Of a stretch of 64,000 nucleotides of DNA, positions 1 to 7,346 are shown one piece after another (the stretch's first letter is position 1; every line of letters begins with the position of its first letter). Source of the DNA: JAVJSU01 sp040219275 (lineage in GTDB: Bacteria > Chloroflexota > Anaerolineae > Aggregatilineales > Phototrophicaceae); contig JAVJSU010000007.1 of the NCBI GenBank assembly GCA_040219275.1, positions 434,001 to 498,000 on the forward strand, written 5' to 3'. Position numbers and translations under genes: made by a program. A model generated the notes under the pieces. That model saw only the letters and a program-made list of their open reading frames with translations. It made no database searches and was not told the DNA's origin.

Positions 1-1
1 C

Positions 2-280
2 GTGGTTATCCCTGATAACGAACTTGCCAGCCTCATCTTGGAGGAGCGCGACACCTTTATTCGCATTCTGCTGAGCTTATATGAGCGCAACATGCTGATC
101 TCTGAGCAGAGCATTCGTGCCAGCGCGCCGGAACGCACATGGGATTTGCCGCTGTGGTTCTCCATCATGGAGACAGAAAATGTGTTGAACATGCTCCCCG
201 GCAGACAGGGGCAGTATAGCCTGTTCCGCACACATCACACGGTCAACTTGATTGCGGAGAAAGACCTCTCCTCAAAATAA
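2..280 (+). CDS. C-terminal part of an unrecognised protein (5' end outside the window)
   Basis: An open frame runs in from the left edge and stops with TAA at 278-280, leaving the last 92 or so residues. The first codon seen is GTG but there is no visible upstream context, so this is treated as the tail of a longer gene. The peptide is mixed alpha/polar, with no membrane segment and no motif I recognise; a run rich in Glu, Arg and Leu near residues 10-35 looks helical. It lies on the same strand as rpsO but is separated from it by about 240 bases that hold a strong promoter, so it is probably a separate transcription unit. No function is assigned. Confidence 0.55.
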   Translation: MVIPDNELASLILEERDTFIRILLSLYERNMLISEQSIRASAPERTWDLPLWFSIMETENVLNMLPGRQGQYSLFRTHHTVNLIAEKDLSSK

Positions 281-412
281 CCTTATATGTTTGCCATTTC
301 AAAAGCATGGTGCAATTATCGCGCTGTGCTTTTTTGATTCCTGTCGATTGTTGCATAACAGATTTTGAGCAATGTCAGGGATCAATTTCACTGTAAATGC
401 TTTAGCCCGCCA

Positions 413-441
413 TTGGCACGCGTAGGGCACTCTGCTATAAT
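413..441 (+). promoter_or_regulatory. sigma70 promoter of rpsO with extended -10
   Basis: TTGGCA at 413-418 and TATAAT at 436-441 are separated by exactly 17 bases, and a TG dinucleotide one base upstream of the -10 makes it an extended -10 element. It lies about 80 bases before the rpsO start codon, leaving a leader of roughly 75 nt. Confidence 0.8.
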
Positions 442-463
442 GCCACAGCTTAATCGATATAGA

Positions 464-512
464 CCTGCGGACTAGCCTGTCCAGTCTGTTAGGCGACAAA
501 TAAGGATGAGGA
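464..512 (+). promoter_or_regulatory. possible structured leader of rpsO (pseudoknot-like)
   Basis: In the short rpsO leader GGAC (469-472) can pair with GTCC (479-482), and GCCT in the loop (475-478) can pair with AGGC (491-494), the layout of an H-type pseudoknot. Ribosomal protein S15 commonly represses its own mRNA by binding a leader structure. The stems are only four base pairs, so this is a weak, inferred call. Confidence 0.25.
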
Positions 513-522
513 CGGTAATTAA

Positions 523-792
523 ATGCCACTTGAACCCGCTCAAAAAGAAACAACGATCAAAGACTATGCGCGACACGAAGGCGATACAGGGTCACCGGAA
601 GTGCAGATCGCACTCCTGACTGGTCGTATTGTGCAGTTGACGGAACACTTGAAGATTCATAAGCATGATGAGCACTCCCGTCGTGGGTTGCTCAAGTTGG
701 TGGGGCAACGCCGCCGCCACTTACGTTACATCGCTCGTAAAAGCCCGGAAACCTACCGCGAACTGCTTAAGCGCCTTAACCTGCGCCGGTAG
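523..792 (+). CDS. rpsO: 30S ribosomal protein S15
   Basis: Encodes the 89-residue small-subunit protein S15, which binds the central domain of 16S rRNA early in 30S assembly. The length is exactly that of the family, and the family signatures are visible: the GDTGSPEVQIA segment near residues 20-30, the HxxDxHSRRGL motif around residues 46-54, and the closing helix ending in a basic RR. The ATG follows an AAGGATGAGGA Shine-Dalgarno region at 502-512. It has its own promoter at 413-441 and is followed by a strong terminator, then by pnp; the rpsO-pnp order is conserved in many bacteria. Confidence 0.97.
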   Translation: MPLEPAQKETTIKDYARHEGDTGSPEVQIALLTGRIVQLTEHLKIHKHDEHSRRGLLKLVGQRRRHLRYIARKSPETYRELLKRLNLRR

Positions 793-842
793 TTTGCCGA
801 ATTTTCTGGTACGTGTGAATCAAAATTGAGTAGACTGTTATG

Positions 843-883
843 AAATGCGCCTTATGGTATACTGTAAGGCGCATTTCGTTTTT
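843..883 (+). terminator. rho-independent terminator after rpsO
   Basis: A perfect 12-bp inverted repeat (843-854 with 865-876, arms beginning AAATGCGCCTTA) with a 10-nt loop is followed by CGTTTTT. The right arm can instead pair downstream as CATTTCG (872-878) with CGAAATG (886-892), which would compete with the terminator. Confidence 0.85.
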
Positions 884-907
884 AGCGAAATGTGTGTTTA
901 TGATAAC

Positions 908-1002
908 GGCACGCTTGGTCAGGCAGGAATTGGGAAGTGTGGCTAAACGGGCGACAGTTTTTGTTTAGCCATACCTCCCAGTCCCTGGTCGCCGGGCGTG
1001 CC
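908..1002 (+). promoter_or_regulatory. long hairpin in the pnp leader
   Basis: An outer stem GGCACGC (908-914) with GCGTGCC (996-1002) encloses an 18-bp stem (931-948 with 963-980) containing one mismatch and one G.U pair, closed by a 14-nt loop. It ends 25 nt before the pnp ATG. In Escherichia coli a comparable double-stranded pnp leader is cut by RNase III and lets PNPase repress its own translation; the same logic is inferred here from position and shape. Confidence 0.65.
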
Positions 1003-1027
1003 AATTTAATATGGAGGCTATGCTTAC

Positions 1028-3280
1028 ATGGTAGAAGCAATAAGTAAAGTACGTCGGTTCTCAACGCAGGTCGGCGGTCAAGAAATAATCATTGAAACCG
1101 GTAAACTCGCCGAACAAGCGGGCGGTGCGGTAACGATTCAAACAGGCGAGACGATGTTGTTCGCCTCTGCGACAATGGGTGGTATTCGCCCCGGATTAGA
1201 TTTTTTCCCCCTGAGTGTGGATTACGAAGAGAAGCTCTATGCGGCGGGACGCATCCCCGGAAGCTTTTTCCGGCGTGAAGGTCGCCCGTCCGAACAGGCA
1301 ATTTTGATTTCCCGACTGATTGATCGTCCGCTACGTCCGTTGTTTGCGGACGGTATGCGTAACGAAGTTCAGGTCATTCTGCTGTCGTTAAGCCACGATC
1401 AGGAAAATCAGGTTGATGTCCTTGGCATCACGGCGGCAAGCGCGGCAATGCACATCTCGAACATCCCGTGGGGTGGCCCGGTGGCAGGCGTGCGTATCGG
1501 TTTTATCGACGGTGAATTAGTGGTCAACCCGTCCCTGTCTGAGATGGCAAACAGCACGCTTGATCTGCGCGTCGCTGGTACAGAGCACGCCATCAACATG
1601 GTGGAATGTGGCGCAACCGAAATCGACGAAGAAACGATGCTCCGTGCGCTTGATCTGGCGCACCAATCCATTCAACCGTTAATTCAGTTACAGAATGAAA
1701 TGCGTGAAGCGGTTGGCAAGGAAAAAGAGGTCGTTGCGATAGATGCACTGGACGAGTCATTAAAAGCTGAAGTTGAAGCCAAAGTCGGTCAACGCGTTTT
1801 GGAGATTGTGTCCGGATCAACGGATCGCAACGTACGCAAAGAAGCGATGGCGGAAGTGACTGACGGACTCGTCGCGGAATATGAAGCCCGCAACGCCACT
1901 GTAGAAGACCCCGAACAGGTCATTGACCTCAAAAAGGTGAAGAAAGCTGTGAGCGAAGTGATGACGACCCATGTCCGTCAGCGCATCGCCAGACAGGGCA
2001 TTCGTCCTGATGGACGTGATACAACAACCATACGCCCACTTTCTGCTGAGGTCGGGATTATCCCTCGTGTACACGGTACAGGCTTGTTCCAACGTGGACA
2101 AACACAGGTCTTGAGCTTTGCCACATTGGGTACCCCGCGTGATTCGCAAGAGTTGGATGGTTTAGCAACAGAAGACAAGAAGCGTTATCTGCATCATTAC
2201 AACTTCCCGCCCTATAGTACCGGTGAAGCCTATCCGTTGCGCGGTACGAAACGTCGTGAAGTTGGGCATGGTGCGCTGGCGGAAACCGCGTTACGTTCGA
2301 TGATACCCGATGAAGATGTTTTCCCGTATACGGTTCGTGTTGTTAGTGAAGTCATGAGTTCAAACGGTAGTACCTCGATGGCGAGTGTCTGCGGGAGTAC
2401 ATTGGCGTTAATGGATGCTGGTGTGCCGATCACACGTCCCGTTGGCGGTATCGCTATGGGCTTGATTAAAGAAGGTGACGACATCGCTGTACTGACCGAC
2501 ATTCAAGGTCTGGAAGATCACATCGGTGATATGGACTTTAAAGTTGCCGGTAGCGAAAAAGGGATCACCGCCTTGCAGATGGACATCAAGATTACGGGTG
2601 TCTCTCAGGCTGTGATGGCTCAGGCGTTGGAGCAAGCGCGTGTCGCCCGTATGCAAATTCTGGAAGTGATGAAGGGTGCAATTGCCGCACCGCGTAGTCA
2701 ATTGAACGAGTATGCACCGCGTATGATCTCCATCAAGATTGATCCTGAAAAAATCGGCGCGGTGATTGGACCGGGTGGTAAAGTCATCCGTGGCATCCAA
2801 GAGCGTACCGGCGTGAAGATTGATATTCAGGAAGATGGCACGGTCTTTATTGCAGGTGTGGATGGTCCGTCCGTTGATGTGGCGGTACAAACCATTCGTG
2901 ATCTGACCGAAGAGGCGGAAATCGGACGCGTGTATACCGGCAAGATCAACCGGATTGAATCCTACGGCGTGTTCGTAGAATTTATCCCCGGTCAGGATGG
3001 CATGGTACACATTTCACAGCTTGCCGATCATCGCATTGAGAAAATCGAAGATGAATTTAATCTCGGTGATGAAATCATGGTGATGGTCACGGATGTTGAT
3101 GGTGGGCGCGTGCGTCTTAGCCGTCAAGCCGTGTTAGAAGGCTGGACGGCCGAAGAAGCCCGCGCGAAAGATCGTGGATCAAGCCGTCCGAGTGGCGGTG
3201 GCAATCGCGGTGGCGGCGGAGATCGTCGCGGTGGTGGTGGAGACCGTCGTGGCGGTGGCGGTGGTAACCGTCGTAGCTAG
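1028..3280 (+). CDS. pnp: polyribonucleotide nucleotidyltransferase (PNPase)
   Basis: Phosphorolytic 3'-5' exoribonuclease of RNA turnover, normally a homotrimer. The 750-residue protein has two RNase PH-type domains linked by an all-helical segment, then a KH domain (about 560-620, with the GPGGKVIRGI loop) and an S1 RNA-binding domain (about 634-700). The second RNase PH domain carries the usual FQRGQTQ and DGxxTxxxVCGSTLALMDAG-type segments. The ATG at 1028 follows GGAGG at 1013-1017; an ATG at 1020 is out of frame. The last 35 residues are an unusual Gly/Arg-rich tail with repeated GGGGDRR units. Its leader holds a long hairpin, suggesting autoregulation, and a terminator follows. Confidence 0.97.
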   Translation: MVEAISKVRRFSTQVGGQEIIIETGKLAEQAGGAVTIQTGETMLFASATMGGIRPGLDFFPLSVDYEEKLYAAGRIPGSFFRREGRPSEQAILISRLIDRPLRPLFADGMRNEVQVILLSLSHDQENQVDVLGITAASAAMHISNIPWGGPVAGVRIGFIDGELVVNPSLSEMANSTLDLRVAGTEHAINMVECGATEIDEETMLRALDLAHQSIQPLIQLQNEMREAVGKEKEVVAIDALDESLKAEVEAKVGQRVLEIVSGSTDRNVRKEAMAEVTDGLVAEYEARNATVEDPEQVIDLKKVKKAVSEVMTTHVRQRIARQGIRPDGRDTTTIRPLSAEVGIIPRVHGTGLFQRGQTQVLSFATLGTPRDSQELDGLATEDKKRYLHHYNFPPYSTGEAYPLRGTKRREVGHGALAETALRSMIPDEDVFPYTVRVVSEVMSSNGSTSMASVCGSTLALMDAGVPITRPVGGIAMGLIKEGDDIAVLTDIQGLEDHIGDMDFKVAGSEKGITALQMDIKITGVSQAVMAQALEQARVARMQILEVMKGAIAAPRSQLNEYAPRMISIKIDPEKIGAVIGPGGKVIRGIQERTGVKIDIQEDGTVFIAGVDGPSVDVAVQTIRDLTEEAEIGRVYTGKINRIESYGVFVEFIPGQDGMVHISQLADHRIEKIEDEFNLGDEIMVMVTDVDGGRVRLSRQAVLEGWTAEEARAKDRGSSRPSGGGNRGGGGDRRGGGGDRRGGGGGNRRS

Positions 3281-3304
3281 GCGTTTCAGCTAAATTGATA
3301 AACT

Positions 3305-3340
3305 AAAGCGTGTCATCTTGAATGGCACGCTTTTTGTTTT
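3305..3340 (+). terminator. terminator after pnp
   Basis: The arms AAAGCGTGTCAT (3305-3316) and ATGGCACGCTTT (3322-3333) form a 12-bp stem with one wobble pair, running directly into a T-rich tail. Confidence 0.85.
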
Positions 3341-3398
3341 GGCGGTTTGCGCTTAAAATGAACATGGTATTCCAGATCACAAAGCAAGGTAAATCGCA

Positions 3399-4754
3399 TT
3401 GGGTACGCAACCCCCGTCGATGAGTTCGTCTCGTTGGAGCACACGCACAAAGCGCACTGTCGCGCTGGTGTGTTTGCTGGTCTTTAGCTATGTCGTGTTC
3501 CGGTTGAGCAGTCTTTTACCGCTGTTGCTCGTTGCGACGATTTTCTCCTATCTGCTGTTACCGGTGACGAACGCCATTGAGAAATATATTCTTAAGCGGC
3601 TGTTGCCGTTTAAAGCGCGTTCGCTAGCCGTCTTGATGACCTTCGTGGGTGTGCTCTTCATGATTGGCTTAATTATGTTTTTGATCGTGCCGGTGTTGCT
3701 CAATCAAATTGTCCATGCCGGGGAAGTCATTCCTGAATTTATGGATAGTCTGGAAGCCGACGTGAATCGCTGGCTAAGTCAGCCCTTGTCGTTTAACGGT
3801 GATCCTATTCTGATTGATGATGAGCCGATTATCCCGCTGGAACGCTTTCAGGACATCACAGGGGAAGGCGATGCGACGCAGGTTTTTAATGGGGAGAACT
3901 TTGACGCATTCGCCATAATCTCGGCGTTTTTTGGCTCATTGGGGCAATTGACCGGACCGGCGTTTAGTGTATTGGGTGGCTTCCTGACGGCAATCGTGAA
4001 TATGGTCTTCCTGATTGTGATTATGTTCTTCTTCATCCGGGATGGCGAAAAATTTGCACAGGGATTTATCTCCCTCACGCCGGAGTCATATCGTGGGGAT
4101 GTACGTCGCTTGCTGTATGAGCTTGGCAGTGTGTGGAACGCTTATCTGCGTGGGCAACTCTTGCTGTGCTCGGCTGTGGGCATTGCGACCTATTTCGCCG
4201 CCTTGATCCTCGGTTTGCCGAATTTGTTGGTGTTCGGGCTATTAGCGGGAATCCTGGAATTTATCCCGAATCTCGGTCCGACTATGGCGCTGATTCCGGC
4301 GTTTTTGATCGCTTTATTCTCACAATCTGCCACGTTCCCATTTTTAGAAGGCATACCCTATGCGCTGGTGGTGCTGGTGACGTGGATCGGCATTCAAAAT
4401 CTGGAATCGCTATTTCTCGTGCCACGCATTATGGGCGGGAGCTTGAACCTCCATCCGGTGGTCGTGATTATGGCGGTAATCACAGGGGCGACTGTCGCCG
4501 GTGCGCTGGGGATTATCCTCGCCGCGCCTGCGGTTGCGACATTGCGCCTGTTCGGGTTATATCTTTACGGCAAGTTATTTGATATGGATCCTTTCCCCTT
4601 GTCGCACAATCGAAGTTCTGAAGCGCAACCTACGCGGGTAGTGCGCTGGATTCTCATCGTGCGCCGACGGGGTGGGATGATACTGGTTGTGATTCGTGAG
4701 ATGGTGGGCGGTCAATCTGCGCGTTCGGCAGGGTCGTCTTCGTCGAACGATTAA
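3399..4754 (+). CDS. AI-2E family transporter / PerM-type permease
   Basis: A 451-residue integral membrane protein of the AI-2E transporter (PerM/UPF0118) family. About eight hydrophobic spans are visible: two near the N-terminus (about 25-75), one around 90-115, a soluble insertion of about 100 residues, then a cluster from about 175 to 405 containing the conserved LxFLxxIPNLGP-type segment (here ILEFIPNLGPTMALIP). Members export varied small molecules or ions; the substrate cannot be read here. The chosen start is TTG at 3399 with AAGG upstream; an in-frame ATG at 3420 lacks a ribosome-binding site. The last 50 residues are basic and Ser-rich. Confidence 0.85.
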   Translation: MGTQPPSMSSSRWSTRTKRTVALVCLLVFSYVVFRLSSLLPLLLVATIFSYLLLPVTNAIEKYILKRLLPFKARSLAVLMTFVGVLFMIGLIMFLIVPVLLNQIVHAGEVIPEFMDSLEADVNRWLSQPLSFNGDPILIDDEPIIPLERFQDITGEGDATQVFNGENFDAFAIISAFFGSLGQLTGPAFSVLGGFLTAIVNMVFLIVIMFFFIRDGEKFAQGFISLTPESYRGDVRRLLYELGSVWNAYLRGQLLLCSAVGIATYFAALILGLPNLLVFGLLAGILEFIPNLGPTMALIPAFLIALFSQSATFPFLEGIPYALVVLVTWIGIQNLESLFLVPRIMGGSLNLHPVVVIMAVITGATVAGALGIILAAPAVATLRLFGLYLYGKLFDMDPFPLSHNRSSEAQPTRVVRWILIVRRRGGMILVVIREMVGGQSARSAGSSSSND

Positions 4755-4802
4755 AGTCGATAATAATGATACTTAAAAAATCCTAGAAAAGGACACTAAA
4801 CC

Positions 4803-4985
4803 ATGAGCGATGATATTCCGACAGATACTTTAGCAGAGACAGAAAATTATGTGGCGTGGTTAAGCGAAGAGCCGGATGGTGAATCCGTTTATCATATTGA
4901 GTTAGGCGCGGCGACCTTGCACTTTTTTAAAGAGGAGTGGAAAGAATTGGTTGCATTGATTCAGGCGGCGGTTAAGAACGACTAG
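4803..4985 (+). CDS. small conserved-looking hypothetical protein (60 aa)
   Basis: A 60-residue acidic protein without Cys, preceded by GAAAAGGAC about ten bases before the ATG. The order of a short disordered N-terminus, a beta-like YVAWL/SVYHIEL stretch and a C-terminal amphipathic helix (FFKEEWKELVALIQAAV) suggests a compact folded domain. It begins the 4.8-8.5 kb operon, 25 bases before the next gene. I do not recognise the family and assign no function. Confidence 0.65.
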   Translation: MSDDIPTDTLAETENYVAWLSEEPDGESVYHIELGAATLHFFKEEWKELVALIQAAVKND

Positions 4986-5010
4986 AACGTGTTGACATGA
5001 CGGGGGCAAA

Positions 5011-5850
5011 ATGGCATCTCCACGTTTGACTAAACTTTTGATCGAAGCGACGGCAAAACATCTGCCGCCGAGTGCTTCGCAATTGCGCCTGCTGGATATT
5101 AACGGTGAAGCGGGTGAGGTGTTGCGTAATCTGCGTGACGATCTGGAAATCATCCCCGCTTCCGGTGATGTGACCCTATGGGATGACCTGCCTGCGGAAA
5201 GCATGGACGCGGTAATTGCGTTCGATTATGTACTGAATGATGATTTTCTTGAGGCTGTGCACACGGTCATGCGTGCGGGTGGGCGTTTGATCGTGGTTAA
5301 TTCTCGCGGGGAGGTTTCTTCTGCGCCCGGCACAAAGCTGGAAGAATCCGGCTATACACGCATCCTTGTGGAGACGGCTGTGGAGTGTCCATTGCCTACC
5401 GGAGTCTTGATGCGTGGCGAGAAGCCACATCATACCGCCGATACACTCGAACGCATTCAGCAGGTGGCGCAACATGATGGCGATGTGCTGGATTTAGCGA
5501 CATTCAAGGGGCGCTATGTGCATTTGCTGGTGACGCAAACGCCGAATAAACCTGTGTGGACTTTGCAAGAAGGTGAACCGATCCATTGGGAAGCCCTTGC
5601 CGTGACGGATGAACACGGGTCACACAACGCACTCGCATTTAGCAGTTTGCCAAAGGCAGTCGGGTTTATGCAACCGGCAGTACTCGCCGGACACATTAGC
5701 GGCATCAACAAAGTCGCCAAATTTAGCAAAGAAACTGCCGCATCATGGACGTTTCCGATCATGCTAAATCCGCCATCGGATGTGCTAGCCACAATGAGCA
5801 CTACAACCATCACCATTGATCCTGCCACCGCCGAGAAAGCCGATGAGTAA
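5011..5850 (+). CDS. methyltransferase-like protein of unknown function
   Basis: A 279-residue soluble protein. Residues about 25-115 look like a degenerate class I methyltransferase fold: LRLLDINGEAGEVLRNL sits where motif I would be, and a DYVLNDDF then VMRAGGRLIVVNSRG pattern resembles the strand-4/strand-5 region that usually contains LKPGGRLV. The glycine-rich SAM loop is not canonical, so catalytic activity is doubtful. The C-terminal half (about 160-279) has no recognisable motif. The ATG follows GGGGGC. The stop overlaps the glycosyltransferase start by eight bases (ATGAGTAA at 5843-5850), implying translational coupling. The function is unknown. Confidence 0.6.
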   Translation: MASPRLTKLLIEATAKHLPPSASQLRLLDINGEAGEVLRNLRDDLEIIPASGDVTLWDDLPAESMDAVIAFDYVLNDDFLEAVHTVMRAGGRLIVVNSRGEVSSAPGTKLEESGYTRILVETAVECPLPTGVLMRGEKPHHTADTLERIQQVAQHDGDVLDLATFKGRYVHLLVTQTPNKPVWTLQEGEPIHWEALAVTDEHGSHNALAFSSLPKAVGFMQPAVLAGHISGINKVAKFSKETAASWTFPIMLNPPSDVLATMSTTTITIDPATAEKADE

Positions 5851-7039
5851 AGCAATCTTCTTTATGGTGCCAACAGCCGGGCATGTGAATCCGTCACTCC
5901 CGCTGACCGCCGAGTTGGTTAGTCGTGGTGAGCACATCCTCTATTTTCTGACGGACGGCTATCGGGCAAAAGTTGAATCCACCGGCGCGGAATTTCGTGC
6001 GTATACGTCTATTGGTGATGAGTATTTTGATGGATTGGACGGTAGCAATCCGCCGAACACAGCACAGCGACTCGCCGCGACCTCTCTTGAGATTTTGCCG
6101 GAACTGGTACGGATCATCCATGAAGAACAGCCAGATTATATCGTCTACGATTCAATGTGTCCGTGGGGGATGCTGGCGGCAAAGCATTGTGGTGTGAAGT
6201 CTGTTTCGTCGATGGGTTTGCTGGCTTTTACCCCCGCGATGTTGATAAAGAGTGGCTTATTGCCATCGCTGATATGGGCTGTTGTGCGTAATGGTCGCTA
6301 TTTACTGCAATACAATCGCCTCGCCGCGCAGATTAAACGTGACTATGATGTGAAAGTGCCGATGTTTGCGGATTTCCTCAATAACACGGGCGATTTGACG
6401 ATTTCTTATACGTCGAAAACCTTTCAACCGTCTGCGGAGTCTTTTGGCGAGTCTTTTAGGTATGTCGGTCCGGCAATCGCACCGCGACAGGATGCATCAA
6501 ACTTCCCATTCGATCAACTCTATGATGCACAGCCCCTCGTCTATATTTCGCTGGGCACAGTGATTAACCGTAACCTGACATTTTATCGCAATTGTATTTC
6601 CGCATTTAGAGACGCACCGTATCAAGTCGTGATGTCTGTCGGGAAAAATACGGACATCAGTGCATTGGGAACGCTTCCGGCGAATTTCATCGTGCGTGGA
6701 TTTGTGCCACAGTTAGACATTCTGGCGCGGGCATCGGTGTTCGTTACTCATGCGGGCATGAATAGCGTGCATGAAGGCTTGTACTATGATGTGCCGTTGG
6801 TGCTCGTGCCACAACAGCAGGAACAAACATTTGTGGCAAATCGTGTGGTGGAACTGGGCGCAGGGCTGAAGATCAGCACGACAACACCCGAACCTACGAT
6901 ATTACGCGAAAAAACAGACGCGATTCTGCAAAATCCGGCGTTTAAACAATCCGCGAGCACCCTTGGCGAGGGGATGCGTTCCGCAGGCGGTCAAAAACGC
7001 GCCGTCGATGAGATTTTGAAGATGGTAGGCGGCTCATGA
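5843..7039 (+). CDS. glycosyltransferase, GT1 / macrolide-type (MGT family)
   Basis: A 398-residue GT-B glycosyltransferase related to UDP-glucuronosyl/macrolide glycosyltransferases, which move a sugar from a nucleotide donor to a small lipophilic acceptor. The N-terminal acceptor domain opens with PTAGHVNPSLPL, whose His is the usual catalytic base. The C-terminal donor domain has the signature HAGMNSVHEGLYYDVPLV region (around residues 300-320), followed by PQQQEQ. The start at 5843 is preferred over upstream GTG/ATT-type starts because it makes the typical N-terminus and overlaps the previous stop. The next gene overlaps by four bases (ATGA). Acceptor and sugar are unknown; carotenoid, glycolipid or natural-product targets are all possible. 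Confidence 0.85.
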   Translation: MSKAIFFMVPTAGHVNPSLPLTAELVSRGEHILYFLTDGYRAKVESTGAEFRAYTSIGDEYFDGLDGSNPPNTAQRLAATSLEILPELVRIIHEEQPDYIVYDSMCPWGMLAAKHCGVKSVSSMGLLAFTPAMLIKSGLLPSLIWAVVRNGRYLLQYNRLAAQIKRDYDVKVPMFADFLNNTGDLTISYTSKTFQPSAESFGESFRYVGPAIAPRQDASNFPFDQLYDAQPLVYISLGTVINRNLTFYRNCISAFRDAPYQVVMSVGKNTDISALGTLPANFIVRGFVPQLDILARASVFVTHAGMNSVHEGLYYDVPLVLVPQQQEQTFVANRVVELGAGLKISTTTPEPTILREKTDAILQNPAFKQSASTLGEGMRSAGGQKRAVDEILKMVGGS

Positions 7040-7341
7040 TTGACTTTGAAGGCACGGAAGACGAAGCCTATGCGTTGATTGTGGCGCTGGTTAAGGAGAA
7101 AGGTGCTTCGTATGTGCATCAGATTGTTGTACATGACTTTAGAAACATGATGAACAGCGTGATTGGCGGTGTGCAGGTTCTGGAAATACTGAACGAGGAC
7201 TGCACATCGAATGCGGACAACATCTCAAAAACGGTGGAATTAATGGATGCGAGAGCACGGCAGATATTTACAGTCGTTTCCGCGTATTTCAGGTATCAGC
7301 ACGAGCATCAAATCAGCGAGCAGGATGACGTAGACAAATAA
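7036..7341 (+). CDS. orphan HisKA-like (histidine kinase dimerisation/phosphoacceptor) protein
   Basis: A 101-residue, mostly helical protein. Residues 31-48 (VVHDFRNMMNSVIGGVQV) match the H-box pattern of histidine kinases: a His-Asp pair, then an aromatic/basic/Asn and a hydrophobic helix. A second helix at about 60-85 could complete a helical hairpin. No ATP-binding domain, receiver or membrane segment is present in this frame or just downstream, so it is a free-standing phosphoacceptor-like domain rather than a truncated kinase. It overlaps the glycosyltransferase stop by ATGA and ends five bases before the next gene, so it is embedded in the operon. A phosphotransfer or pure dimerisation role is inferred. 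Confidence 0.55.
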   Translation: MIDFEGTEDEAYALIVALVKEKGASYVHQIVVHDFRNMMNSVIGGVQVLEILNEDCTSNADNISKTVELMDARARQIFTVVSAYFRYQHEHQISEQDDVDK

Positions 7342-7346
7342 TTGGT

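Noticed and set aside
299..553. Minus-strand open frame of 84 codons across the rpsO promoter
   Set aside because: It overlaps a strong promoter and the rpsO start, has no ribosome-binding site and a composition unlike a protein.
2408..3010. 200-codon minus-strand frame inside pnp
   Set aside because: It is a shadow of the pnp codons; the pnp protein has all conserved domains in its own frame.
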